The notes beneath the pieces are model-generated. The model was not told the origin of the DNA. It saw only the letters and a list, made by a program, of their open reading frames with translations, and did no database searches. From Micavibrio aeruginosavorus ARL-13 (GTDB lineage: Bacteria; Pseudomonadota; Alphaproteobacteria; Micavibrionales; Micavibrionaceae): a stretch of 64,000 nucleotides of DNA. Made by a program: the position numbers and the translations under genes. Each line of letters opens with the position of its first letter. Positions within the stretch are counted from its first letter, which is position 1. Where the stretch lies: the NCBI RefSeq assembly GCF_000226315.1, contig NC_016026.1, positions 806,001-870,000 of the forward strand, given 5' to 3'. This document shows positions 54,341 through 62,973 of the stretch, piece by piece.

Positions 54341-55135
54341 TTATAGCGTGACAGCTTCTTGGTCTATGCCAACAATAACGCTCTCTGCGTAGTTTATTTT
54401 CATATATTTCTGAAACTTTGCATCCTGCTCCGCGTCCAACATCGGCAAGTGCACCAGATAAATTGTCACATCCGGCAATGACGGCAACAGGGCTTCAATC
54501 TGCGCCCATGTCGTATGTTCGCGGTTGATCTCTACATCAATCTTGTTGCAATCGTGGATCAATATGTCGCCATCGCGCAAATGGTCGTAAATCGCCTGCA
54601 CCGGTTCGGTGTCAGCGGAGTAGACGAGGCGGCGGTTGGGGCCGTCGGTGGTCAGGCCGAAGCACGGCGTGGGGCCGTGATTGACCGGGAAATAGGTCAG
54701 GGTGATCGACCCGGCGGTGAGGGTGCCGCCCGCATCATTCAATTCATGGAATTCAAACGGGAACATGTGCGGGTGCTGGGGCAGCTTCACCGCGTCCAAT
54801 AATGCCCGCACGGCGCGGATGGTGGGGGCGTTGCCGTAGAAATGCAGGGGGTGGGTGCGGCGGTTGTCGGCACGATACAGGCACCCTTTGACCCAGCTTT
54901 GATGGATGAAATTGGGCAGGGCGGCAATGTGGTCGATATGTTCATGGGTCAGGAAGACATGGCTGAGGTCTTCAAAGGCGAGGCCAGCGGCGGTTAAGCG
55001 CTGGACGCACACGCCGTTGCAGTCGATGAGCAGGCCATCGCGCGTCATATCGGGGCCGTTTTCCAAAAAAAGTGAGGTATTATGGCGGGTTAGCGTGTTA
55101 ACGGACCCCCCGGTTCCCAGCAAATGACACTTCAT
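54341..55135 (-). CDS. MBL-fold metallo-hydrolase (RNase Z/phosphodiesterase-like)
   Basis: 264 residues. MKCHLLGTGGSVN and VFLTHEHIDHIAALP give the beta-lactamase fold opening and the HxHxDH metal motif. LVYSADTEP, DGDILIHDCN and NREHTTWAQIEALL bring the remaining ligands. The FPVNHGPTPCFGL region is the RNase Z/cyclic phosphodiesterase-like form. No signal peptide. Convergent with the AT-rich gene. Confidence 0.85.
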   Translation of the reverse strand: MKCHLLGTGGSVNTLTRHNTSLFLENGPDMTRDGLLIDCNGVCVQRLTAAGLAFEDLSHVFLTHEHIDHIAALPNFIHQSWVKGCLYRADNRRTHPLHFYGNAPTIRAVRALLDAVKLPQHPHMFPFEFHELNDAGGTLTAGSITLTYFPVNHGPTPCFGLTTDGPNRRLVYSADTEPVQAIYDHLRDGDILIHDCNKIDVEINREHTTWAQIEALLPSLPDVTIYLVHLPMLDAEQDAKFQKYMKINYAESVIVGIDQEAVTL

Positions 55136-55285
55136 ATAGGGCTCCCCCTGATTTGACCCTGATCTGGCTTTTTACGGGTTATAGCAGAAGAATCTTGCGG
55201 GCTGGGGCAAAAACAGCTAAAAAAGCGCACCTTAAATTAACATAATAACCGGCCTCCAATGAGGGGCCTCTGGGTAGCGTTTGGG

Positions 55286-56206
55286 ATGACGATCAAAATT
55301 ATTGGTCACCGTGGGAATGGTCGTACGACCGAAACCCCGTTTGCCGAGGGCAAGGCCCCGCAACAGACTCTGCTGTCTTTTATCCAGGCGATTGAAAATG
55401 GAGCCGAGGGCGTTGAGTTTGACGTCTTCCTGACCCGCGACCAAATCCCCGTTGTGATTGATAAGGACATGGCGTTTGGCCATATCATTTCCGAAATGGA
55501 TTGTGTGGATGTACAGCGTATTCTCTTGCCCATGGGGCAGCGTATTCCGACATTGCGCGATACGTTGATCCTGTTATCCGGGATCAATGAGAGCCGGGAA
55601 GATATGGATGATTTGTTTATCAATATCGAATTGAAGGGCCCGAACGTGGTCAAGCCGACCATGAATGTTGTCGATGGGGTCGCTGCCCTCTACAGGTTAA
55701 AGAAAGACACAATCTATTACAGCGCAACCGATCGGCAGAAATTAAGCGATGTGCGGATGCGCGATGCCTATGCCAATATCCAGCCCACCATCCTGACCAT
55801 GGAGTTGTTCGCCCCGGAAAAGGTTCACCAGCCGGGCTATTACGTCAGCCCGCGTACAGCGTATAACAAGGCGGCGTTGGGGGATTTGCGCCAATATATT
55901 CGCGATATGGATTGTTGCGCCATCGATGTCCCCACCACGGATATTCGTCCGCAATTAATCGAAACGGCGAATGATCTGGGTGTTGGTTTTTGTACGCACC
56001 CATCCGGTCCACGGCGTTTTGTGGATTGTGAAAAGACCTATAATGCGTTGACCATGTTGTATCAGTATGCCGCCAAGAGCGGGCGTACTGTCGCGTTTAA
56101 GGTGGATGATATTGCGGCGGGGCGGACTGTTGTCAACGCGGCGTCCAACCAGAACAAAGCCCCGGTGCCAATGTTGGAACGTGCCATGGGCACATTGTTT
56201 ATATAA
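55286..56206 (+). CDS. Glycerophosphodiester phosphodiesterase-like protein with altered active site
   Basis: 306 residues from the ATG that puts IKIIGHRGNGR at the N-terminus; an ATG nine codons earlier is the alternative. The TIM-barrel family motifs are seen, but changed: HRG is present; the PEN motif reads APQQTLLSF; E44 and D46 are in VEFDVFLTRD; and the second catalytic His of HD is missing (IPVVIDKDMAF). Catalysis as a normal GDPD is doubtful. No signal peptide, so cytoplasmic. The following gene is convergent. Confidence 0.8.
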   Translation: MTIKIIGHRGNGRTTETPFAEGKAPQQTLLSFIQAIENGAEGVEFDVFLTRDQIPVVIDKDMAFGHIISEMDCVDVQRILLPMGQRIPTLRDTLILLSGINESREDMDDLFINIELKGPNVVKPTMNVVDGVAALYRLKKDTIYYSATDRQKLSDVRMRDAYANIQPTILTMELFAPEKVHQPGYYVSPRTAYNKAALGDLRQYIRDMDCCAIDVPTTDIRPQLIETANDLGVGFCTHPSGPRRFVDCEKTYNALTMLYQYAAKSGRTVAFKVDDIAAGRTVVNAASNQNKAPVPMLERAMGTLFI

Positions 56207-56215
56207 GATATTTTC

Positions 56216-56875
56216 TTACGGTGTGCCCCACGCCGCGCCGCTGTAGAAGAAAATTCCCAATCCCACAGTAAAAATCAAACACCCATACAACGCATGTTCA
56301 ATGCAGGCGAGCCAGAGCGATTGGTGTTTCGCGTAATCGCGCGCGAATAAATATCCGCCAATGACCGTCATGGCCAATGCGACCCAGTTCAGGAACAGGA
56401 TGTGCATAAAGCCAAAGGCCAGCGCGCTGGCCGCAATAAATCCATTTCCCCGGCCAAACAACGGCGCGTAACGGTTATACAGAAAGGTGCGGTAAATCAT
56501 TTCCTGGGGCCAGACGGAGAGCAGGGGATAAAACACCATGATTTTGACCCAGAGCGATGTACGCTCCAGCGGCAGGGACAAAAATTGGTCCGGCATAAAC
56601 GCCCATGTCATTCCCGCAATGATGGGCGCGAGCAGGGCAAAGCGCATCAACACTGGGCGCAATCCGGCGCGCAAACCGGAATCGTTACGGTCCATCCCGT
56701 GATGTTCGCGGACATAGAGATAGGTGAGAATGGACCCGATCCACAGCAGGGTCAGCATTAACCCCCGGTCCTTGATGGCCAGAACCAAAAGCGGCATGCC
56801 GCCAAACAGCGCCGCAAATTCAAAAGCCAGATAATATTTTGAGGATAGAAGCGAACGCAGCCGGGTCATCATCAC
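56216..56875 (-). CDS. CPBP-family intramembrane protease-like protein
   Basis: 219 residues with seven or so membrane helices. The CPBP motifs are VWPQEMIYRTFLYNR (a QE form of EExxxR), AFGFMHILFLN and CIEHALYGCLI, in the right order for a Rce1-like protease. A Gln in place of the first Glu makes activity uncertain. Its start overlaps the DUF4402 gene's stop by four bases, so the two are translated together, which is unusual for this pair of families. Confidence 0.8.
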   Translation of the reverse strand: MMMTRLRSLLSSKYYLAFEFAALFGGMPLLVLAIKDRGLMLTLLWIGSILTYLYVREHHGMDRNDSGLRAGLRPVLMRFALLAPIIAGMTWAFMPDQFLSLPLERTSLWVKIMVFYPLLSVWPQEMIYRTFLYNRYAPLFGRGNGFIAASALAFGFMHILFLNWVALAMTVIGGYLFARDYAKHQSLWLACIEHALYGCLIFTVGLGIFFYSGAAWGTP

Positions 56876-57429
56876 AGATAAATGACGGACACCGTAAACG
56901 TGCCGGAATAAGACCCCGCCGCTTGCCCGGCATTCACATTCAACGTCGCCCCGATGGGGACCAGCAATGTGGCGTTGGTCATGTTTACGGTTTCAATGGC
57001 ACCGCCGGCATTGGTGTTGATTTGGAAATTATCAACCTGCATCGTGTTGGCGCCGTTGAACACGGTGACGGTTGGGTCGGTCACGGAAATTACAACGCTG
57101 GACCCGACATCACCAAAGATGCGGATGTTGGCTTCGGACGGGGGCGGCGTCGCCACTTGCGTCACGCCGGTATAGGTTCCGGTGCCCGCCGTGTTGATGG
57201 TCACACTACCCGCGCCGCCGGATACGGCAAACGCGCCGAAGTTTAAATTTTGTGGGGATGTCAGGGCCAATGTACTGGGCATAATTATCGCCTGGGCCTG
57301 CAACACGCCCGTGGCGGCATTGGCCGGAACGGGACCAACGGGTCCGCCGCCCAAAACCATCAACGCCGCGCCCATCGTTGCGATGTGGGCGGTTCTGGTT
57401 TTTGTTGTGGCTTTCGTATGCGGGCTCAT
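56872..57429 (-). CDS. DUF4402 secreted protein
   Basis: 185 residues from the ATG that gives a basic start then a signal-like segment (AHIATMGAALMVLGGG...ANAA). The mature part is beta-rich: PQNLNFGAFAVSGGAGSVTI, GSSVVISVTDPTVTVFNG and GATLNVNAGQAAGSYSGTFTVSVIYL, which match the DUF4402 fold of secreted or surface-exposed proteins. Upstream in-frame codons do not add a better signal. Co-translated with the CPBP gene. Confidence 0.83.
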   Translation of the reverse strand: MSPHTKATTKTRTAHIATMGAALMVLGGGPVGPVPANAATGVLQAQAIIMPSTLALTSPQNLNFGAFAVSGGAGSVTINTAGTGTYTGVTQVATPPPSEANIRIFGDVGSSVVISVTDPTVTVFNGANTMQVDNFQINTNAGGAIETVNMTNATLLVPIGATLNVNAGQAAGSYSGTFTVSVIYL

Positions 57430-57598
57430 TTTCGGTGCCTGACTCCTGCATCCGATTGTAGCACGGGGCGGGAGTGTGGCAACAATCACACCGCGCAGCA
57501 TTCTGTAAACTGCATGACCAAGGCTTTGTTTTTATTTGAAATGCTGTAGAATCTCAGCGGGTTTTAATTTCTAACGATCCACAACCAAGGGGATAAAC

Positions 57599-57883
57599 AT
57601 GGACGATAATCAAAAAGGGGCGAATTGCCCGATGGGGTTCTGCGCCAATTTGCCGTTACACCAGAAAATGATGGTGATTACGGGCGGTCTGTTTTTGCTG
57701 TTTATGTTGCTGGCGGAACTGATCTGGGATGGGCTGGCCATTCTGAACGTCGTTCTGGCCGCGGGCATGATTTTTGGCGGTCTGACCGGGAATTGCCCGT
57801 TGACGCGCATGGTTGAAAAACATTGCTGTGCCAAAAGCTGTTCAACCGGCACATCGTGCAGCACTGAGAAAAAAGAAGACTAA
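57599..57883 (+). CDS. Small Cys-rich membrane protein
   Basis: 94 residues. Two hydrophobic helices fill the centre (KMMVITGGLFLLFMLLAELI and LAILNVVLAAGMIFGGL). Cys-rich ends flank them: NCPMGFCANL before, and NCPLTRMVEKHCCAKSCST after. The NCPLTRM block and overall plan recall DUF2892-type proteins. The Cys clusters suggest metal or sulfur binding (inference). AAGGGGATAAAC precedes the ATG. A strong terminator follows. Confidence 0.78.
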   Translation: MDDNQKGANCPMGFCANLPLHQKMMVITGGLFLLFMLLAELIWDGLAILNVVLAAGMIFGGLTGNCPLTRMVEKHCCAKSCSTGTSCSTEKKED

Positions 57884-57884
57884 A

Positions 57885-57916
57885 TAAAAAACCCGGCGAA
57901 ATGGCCGGGTTTTTTT
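57885..57916. terminator. Bidirectional rho-independent terminator
   Basis: AAAAAACCCGGC, short loop, GCCGGGTTTTTTT between the convergent Cys-rich gene and KAS III-like gene. Confidence 0.92.
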
Positions 57917-57920
57917 ATGC

Positions 57921-59042
57921 TTAAACTTTGCGCAGGATGACGGAGCCCATCGAATATCCGGCCCCGAAGGAGCAGAGGATTCCCTGATCCCCGGATTTCA
58001 TATCCGCGTGGTGTTTGTGGAACGCAATCACCGATCCGGCGGAGCTGGTGTTGGCGTATTCGTCCAGAATAACCGGGGCTTCGCCCGGGTTCGGGTCACG
58101 GCCCAACACTTTTTTGCCGATCAATTCGTTCATGTGCAAATTGGCCTGGTGCAGCCACAGGCGTTTCAAATCATCGGCGCGGATCTGGTGTTCCTGCATG
58201 TGGTCCAAAATCATGTCGGACACCATCGGAATGACCTCTTTGAAAACCTTGCGGCCTTCCTGCACGAACAATTTGTCCTTTGCGCCGATGCCTTCCGGGG
58301 CGGCGCGGTTCAGGAAGCCGAAATTGTTGCGGATGTTGTTGGAGAATTTTGTACGCAGGCGTGTGCCGACGATTTCAAACGCGTGCGGGCTGTCAGCGGC
58401 GTCTTTGCGTTCCAACAGGGTTGCGGTGGCAACATCGCCGAAAATGAAATGGCTGTCACGGTCGCGGAAATTCAAATGGCCGGAACAAATTTCCGGGTTC
58501 ACCACCAAAATGGCGCGTGCGTTTCCAGCGCGGATCATGTCGGCGGCGGCCTGAATTCCGAACGTAGCAGAGGAGCAGGCGACGTTCATGTCAAAGCCGA
58601 AGCCGTTAATGCCCAATGCTTCCTGCACCTCAATCGCCATGGCGGGGTACGGGCGTTGCATGTTGGAACAGGCGACCAGAACGGCATCAACGTCCTGTGG
58701 CTCACGCCCGGCGCGTTGCAGGGCCTCACGTGCGGCGGCCACGGCCATTTCCGCCAGAACGGAAATCTGTTCATTTGGGCGTTCCGGAATATTCGGCGTC
58801 ATGCGCTTGGGGTCCAGAATGCCGGCTTTGTCCATCACGTGGCGGGTTTGAATACCCGATGCCTTCACAATAAATTCCGTACTGGAATATTGTGCGGCGG
58901 GGATTGTGCCCGCTTCGATTTCGGCGGCGTGTTCGGCGTTGAACAAATCAACCCATGCGTTGAACGCTGTGACCAGTTCATCATTGCTGATGGTCTGGGG
59001 GGGGGTGAACAATCCGGTTCCGCTGATGACGATGGCGGTCAT
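57921..59042 (-). CDS. Beta-ketoacyl-ACP synthase III-like enzyme
   Basis: 373 residues, longer than ordinary FabH. VISGTGLFTPPQTISNDELV begins the fold. The catalytic Cys156 lies in DMNVACSSATFGI, the His in LWLHQANLHMNEL and the Asn in LDEYANTSSAGSV, so the triad is complete. The inserted N-terminal region (DLFNAEHAAEIEAGTIPAAQ) matches a branch of KAS III enzymes that condense medium-chain acyl-CoA with malonyl-ACP. The usual fab genes are not adjacent. Likely cytoplasmic. Confidence 0.88.
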   Translation of the reverse strand: MTAIVISGTGLFTPPQTISNDELVTAFNAWVDLFNAEHAAEIEAGTIPAAQYSSTEFIVKASGIQTRHVMDKAGILDPKRMTPNIPERPNEQISVLAEMAVAAAREALQRAGREPQDVDAVLVACSNMQRPYPAMAIEVQEALGINGFGFDMNVACSSATFGIQAAADMIRAGNARAILVVNPEICSGHLNFRDRDSHFIFGDVATATLLERKDAADSPHAFEIVGTRLRTKFSNNIRNNFGFLNRAAPEGIGAKDKLFVQEGRKVFKEVIPMVSDMILDHMQEHQIRADDLKRLWLHQANLHMNELIGKKVLGRDPNPGEAPVILDEYANTSSAGSVIAFHKHHADMKSGDQGILCSFGAGYSMGSVILRKV

Positions 59043-59132
59043 GATCTTTTGTCTCTCAAACTGTTATGGAACGCGGCAGTCTAGCCAAAGAATGGCCCGG
59101 ATCAAGCGAAAAACGCTGGTTTTAGGCCGTTA

Positions 59133-59594
59133 TTACGGGTTGTTATCGTTGTTTGCGGTGCGCGGGCACGGGTTTCTGCGGGTGTTCAGGGGGTAGGCGG
59201 TGATGACGTCATCACCGTCCCGGTCCAGAACAACCCGGACACGGACCCCCCGGATGGTGTTTTCCCCAACATGGTAGCCGTTATCTTCCTTACGCCAGTC
59301 TTGGTTGTCATTGGCGGTCATGGTGCGGACGGTGTTGATGACATCATCGGCGGACCAATCCGACGGGAATTCCGATTTGCACGGGACGTTCGCGCCATGC
59401 AAATGCCCGCCACCGTAATTGTCGCCATATAAAATATGTTGAATGGCGGGTTCGCTGATGCGGATGTCTTCGGCCATTAAACGCTGGTTGGCCGTGTGGG
59501 GCGGGTCGATGGCCGTGTTGACGATGCCAACGACAAACCACGCCATCGCGACCAGGGTCGGAATCACGGCCATCACTGCGGTCTTGCGTTTCAT
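59133..59594 (-). CDS. Exported EndoU-like protein
   Basis: 153 residues. N-terminal hydrophobic helix (about 6-27, AVMAVIPTLVAMAWFVVGIV), serving as signal or anchor. The rest carries the bacterial EndoU motifs in order: QHILYGDNYGGGHLHG (52-67), KSEFPSDWSADDVINTV (73-89), RVRVVLDRDGDDVITAYPLN (118-137). EndoU domains are RNA-cleaving toxin tips or free nucleases. Here the domain stands alone with an export signal and no immunity-like partner next to it. The fadE stop lies eight bases from its start, so the two may share a transcript. Confidence 0.8.
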   Translation of the reverse strand: MKRKTAVMAVIPTLVAMAWFVVGIVNTAIDPPHTANQRLMAEDIRISEPAIQHILYGDNYGGGHLHGANVPCKSEFPSDWSADDVINTVRTMTANDNQDWRKEDNGYHVGENTIRGVRVRVVLDRDGDDVITAYPLNTRRNPCPRTANNDNNP

Positions 59595-59601
59595 GCGCGG
59601 A

Positions 59602-61857
59602 TTATCCGTTACGAATGTCCGGTGATTTTACACGGTGCATGGCGGGCCCGGTCAGGGTTTTGTCGAAATAATCGACCTGAACGATATCATCGCGTGCATC
59701 CTTCATCCGACGGAGCAGGGCGGCGGTGCTGGCGTCAATCACGCCTTTTTCCAGCCCTTCATCGACCATCTTGGCGTAATCTTCGGTCTGGGACACGATG
59801 CCTTTTTTCGCGGCTTTGAACAACGCGACTTCATGCGGATGGGCCTGGTGCGCCAGTTTGAATGTGTATTCCAAGCGGGCAATATAATCGCTACCCGTTG
59901 TCGGAACATAGGTGTTCCACGTCAAATTATCCCGCGCCTCGCCCGGTTTGGACAAAGCTTCGGCAATTTTCGCATCCAGATCATGGCCCGGTTTACGGGT
60001 CAGGCGGCCAAACGGAAACACCATCGGTTTCAGCAACAGGCCGACCAATTTGTTCGGATGGTTTTCAATGACTTCGTGTAAAGCGTTTTCCGCCTTGTGA
60101 ATGCAGTGTGCCGCGGCCCATTGCATGAAGGCTTTGTCACTGTCCTTGCGTCCTTCCAAATTCCACCGGCGCAAGACGTTTGATGCAATGTAAAGATTAC
60201 TGAGCGCATCACCCAGCAAGGCCGATGTGCGTTCCTTGCGCATCAAGGCGGCTTGCAAGGTCAGCATGGTGATGTTGGCGGTGAAGGAAAATGCCGCGGC
60301 CAGTCGGTTAATCTGGCGATAGAATTTTGCATCCGGTCCAGATTGCGGAGCGTGGGACAATGCCCCGCCCGTGAATCCCATGAAAATCGACCGCGCCGCA
60401 TTGTTGAAAATATTGCCCAGATGTTTGAACAACAATTTTCCGGCGGCATCGGCATCATTATTCTGGGCGGCACGAATTTCATCCAGCGTATAGGGGTGGG
60501 CCAGAAACGCACCCTGACCAAAGATCATCAGGGACCGGGTCATGATGTTGGCCCCTTCCACTGTAATGCCGACCGGAACGCCCTGGTACAGGCCGCCCAC
60601 GGGGTTGTTCGGGCCTTCGACTACGCCCTTGCCGCCGTGAATGTCCATGGCATCAATCGCCACCTGACGTCCTGCTTCGGTCGCGTGGTATTTCAAAATG
60701 GCGGAGGCTACGGCGGGGCGGGCCTGCGTTCCGGCTTCGTGCGCCAGATCCAGATCCTGCAACGGCAAAGTGCGCGCGGCATCAATCATATAAGTCAGGC
60801 CGCCAATGCGCCCCAACGCTTCTTGCACGCCCTCCATGCCGGACAGCGGTGTGCCGAATTGCTGGCGAATAAAGCTGTACGCCCCCGTTGCGCGCGCGGC
60901 AAAACGGGACATGCCGCCAGCCGATGCGGGGAGGGAGATTGAGCGGCCAATCGACAAGCAATCAACCAGCATGTTCCAGCCCTTGCCCGCATAGTCCGGG
61001 CCGCCGATGATTGATTCAACCGGAACCACCACATCTTCACCCCAATGCGGGCCGTTCTGGAACGGTGATCCCATTGGGCGGTGGCGGTTACCACGGGTCA
61101 AGCCCTTGGCATCAGCGGGGATGAGGGCGAGGGTAATGCCGATATCGTCATGATCGCCCAGCAAATGATCGGGGTCGCGCAGGCGGAAGGCCAAACCAAA
61201 CAAGGTCGCCACCGGAGCCAGCGTGATATAACGTTTTTCCCAGTTCAGACGGATATATAATTTGTCATCGTCACCTTTGAATACGACGCCTTCGTCTTTC
61301 AAATTGGTAGCGTCCGATCCGGCTTGTGGACTGGTCAGGGCGAAGCAGGGGACTTCGCGGCCGTCGGCCAGACGCGGCAAATATTTGTCTTTCTGTTCTT
61401 TCGTGCCGTATTGCATCAGCAATTCACCGGGGCCGAGGGAGTTCGGAACCATGGCGGTCGCGGCAACGGTTGCGCTGCGCGATGCGATTTTGGAAACGAT
61501 GGTGGCGTGCGCGTAAGCGGAGAATCCCAGCCCGCCATATTCTTTCGGAATAATCATGCCGAAGAATTTTTTGCTCTTTAAATAATCCCAGACATCGTCG
61601 CCGAGGTCTTTCAATTCATCGCGAATTTTCCAGTCGTCGATCAGACGGCAGAGTTCTTCTGTTTCGTTATCAAGGAAGGATTGTTCTTCGGCCGTTAATG
61701 TTGGTGCGGGGGTGTTCAGCAATCCGGTCCAATCCGGGCGGCCCGCGAAAATCGATTGTTCAAACCCAACCGTGCCAGACTCCAGCGCTGCCCGCTGTGT
61801 GGGCGAGATGCTGCCGTTGACTTTTTTAAACTGCGCGAGGGCGAATTTACCGAACAT
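59602..61857 (-). CDS. fadE: Long-chain acyl-CoA dehydrogenase FadE type
   Basis: 751 residues from the ATG behind CAGGAGTTCGGGATTC; the frame is open upstream but that part does not look like a FadE N-terminus. FALTSPQAGSDATNL is the FAD motif, and GMSRFAARATGAYSFIRQQFGTPL and GGKGVVEGPNNPVGG are the FadE forms of the core. Length is typical for the FadE branch with a C-terminal extension. It oxidises long-chain acyl-CoA in beta-oxidation. No etf genes are in the window. Confidence 0.94.
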   Translation of the reverse strand: MFGKFALAQFKKVNGSISPTQRAALESGTVGFEQSIFAGRPDWTGLLNTPAPTLTAEEQSFLDNETEELCRLIDDWKIRDELKDLGDDVWDYLKSKKFFGMIIPKEYGGLGFSAYAHATIVSKIASRSATVAATAMVPNSLGPGELLMQYGTKEQKDKYLPRLADGREVPCFALTSPQAGSDATNLKDEGVVFKGDDDKLYIRLNWEKRYITLAPVATLFGLAFRLRDPDHLLGDHDDIGITLALIPADAKGLTRGNRHRPMGSPFQNGPHWGEDVVVPVESIIGGPDYAGKGWNMLVDCLSIGRSISLPASAGGMSRFAARATGAYSFIRQQFGTPLSGMEGVQEALGRIGGLTYMIDAARTLPLQDLDLAHEAGTQARPAVASAILKYHATEAGRQVAIDAMDIHGGKGVVEGPNNPVGGLYQGVPVGITVEGANIMTRSLMIFGQGAFLAHPYTLDEIRAAQNNDADAAGKLLFKHLGNIFNNAARSIFMGFTGGALSHAPQSGPDAKFYRQINRLAAAFSFTANITMLTLQAALMRKERTSALLGDALSNLYIASNVLRRWNLEGRKDSDKAFMQWAAAHCIHKAENALHEVIENHPNKLVGLLLKPMVFPFGRLTRKPGHDLDAKIAEALSKPGEARDNLTWNTYVPTTGSDYIARLEYTFKLAHQAHPHEVALFKAAKKGIVSQTEDYAKMVDEGLEKGVIDASTAALLRRMKDARDDIVQVDYFDKTLTGPAMHRVKSPDIRNG

Positions 61858-62012
61858 GAATCCCGAACTCCTGCCTGTGTTTTTATGGTTGGAAATGAGT
61901 TTAGGGTGCGGCGCAGGGCCGTCAATCACAACGCACTGTTTTTATGGCAAAATGGGGATTGTTTTGGGGGATTTGCGCCGCAGGGTTATGTTGCGACGCA
62001 ATATATTTGGGA

Positions 62013-62969
62013 TTAGGGGCGGGCTTGTTCCCGGATCAGTTCTTTGGCCAGGTCGCGGTAACGCTCAAAGCTTTTTTGATATTCGCCCAAAGGCTGATTT
62101 TTTCGGACGCCCGTGCGGTCCGCAAGCCAGTTGGAAAATGTGTTTGCGTCCATCGCGGTAATCGCCGGGTGAATGGTGAGGCGCTGGAGGTCGGTCATAA
62201 AATAGCTTCGGTAGAGGGTGGTCTGGTGCTCTGCGCTCATCGGCGTAAAGTGGGTGCTGAGGACATTTTGTGGCGTGTCTTTTTTCTCCAGCGCGCCCTT
62301 CAATGCGACGGCCCCGTTTCTTAAGAACGGGACGACATTGGTCGTATGTTTTTGTTCATAGGCTTTGAAGCGCGTATTGATTTCGGTAAAGCACGGTTCA
62401 TAGGCATGATGCAGCATGTCCCGCAACGGGGCCGGGCGCAGGGCATAACGATAAGCCGTTTTCTGGCCATAGGTGGTGAACCCTTCGGCTGGATCGATCA
62501 GGTTTTTGCCGGTTATGTCCTTGTGGCTGGCGACGAAAGCTGCGGTCTGGGCACAGCTTTCAACCTCTTCCAGATGTAAGGCGTTAAAACGGGCCATAGG
62601 GGATAAGGTCACCGTTTCAATATCAAACATCGTCTTGCGCCAATGGTGGTGCATTTCATGAACAATCAGAAGGGTGGTTTTATCGTCTTTATACGCGGGC
62701 GATGCGCTGATCTGGTCTTTGCCATAGGATGCAGATGTTTTGTTTTTCAGCGCATCTGTCCATTGAAATTTCAGATTGGTTTTGGCCCCGTGCTGGTACA
62801 GATATTCGCCATGGGGTGTGCGGCGGATGGTTTCAATGATGGATTGAAGGCGCGCATCACCCTTGGTCGGAATATCGGCAAACGCAATATTCGTGTCATT
62901 GGCCAGTGCCGTATTCATAAACACAGGATACAGCAACGGGATCAATACAGGGGCAAAACGCTTTTTCAT
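62013..62969 (-). CDS. Exported HEXXH metallopeptidase-like protein, paralog 1
   Basis: 318 residues with a signal peptide (about 1-23, LIPLLYPVFMNTALA). The metal motif is LLIVHEMHHHWRKTM; the third ligand may be the Glu in LEEVESCAQTAAFVASHKDITG downstream. AYEPCF and a C-terminal helical region follow. The zincin motif makes a peptidase likely, but the substrate is unknown. It is five bases from the next gene, which is a clear relative. I cannot place it in a named family with certainty. Confidence 0.8.
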   Translation of the reverse strand: MKKRFAPVLIPLLYPVFMNTALANDTNIAFADIPTKGDARLQSIIETIRRTPHGEYLYQHGAKTNLKFQWTDALKNKTSASYGKDQISASPAYKDDKTTLLIVHEMHHHWRKTMFDIETVTLSPMARFNALHLEEVESCAQTAAFVASHKDITGKNLIDPAEGFTTYGQKTAYRYALRPAPLRDMLHHAYEPCFTEINTRFKAYEQKHTTNVVPFLRNGAVALKGALEKKDTPQNVLSTHFTPMSAEHQTTLYRSYFMTDLQRLTIHPAITAMDANTFSNWLADRTGVRKNQPLGEYQKSFERYRDLAKELIREQARP

Positions 62970-62973
62970 CGTG

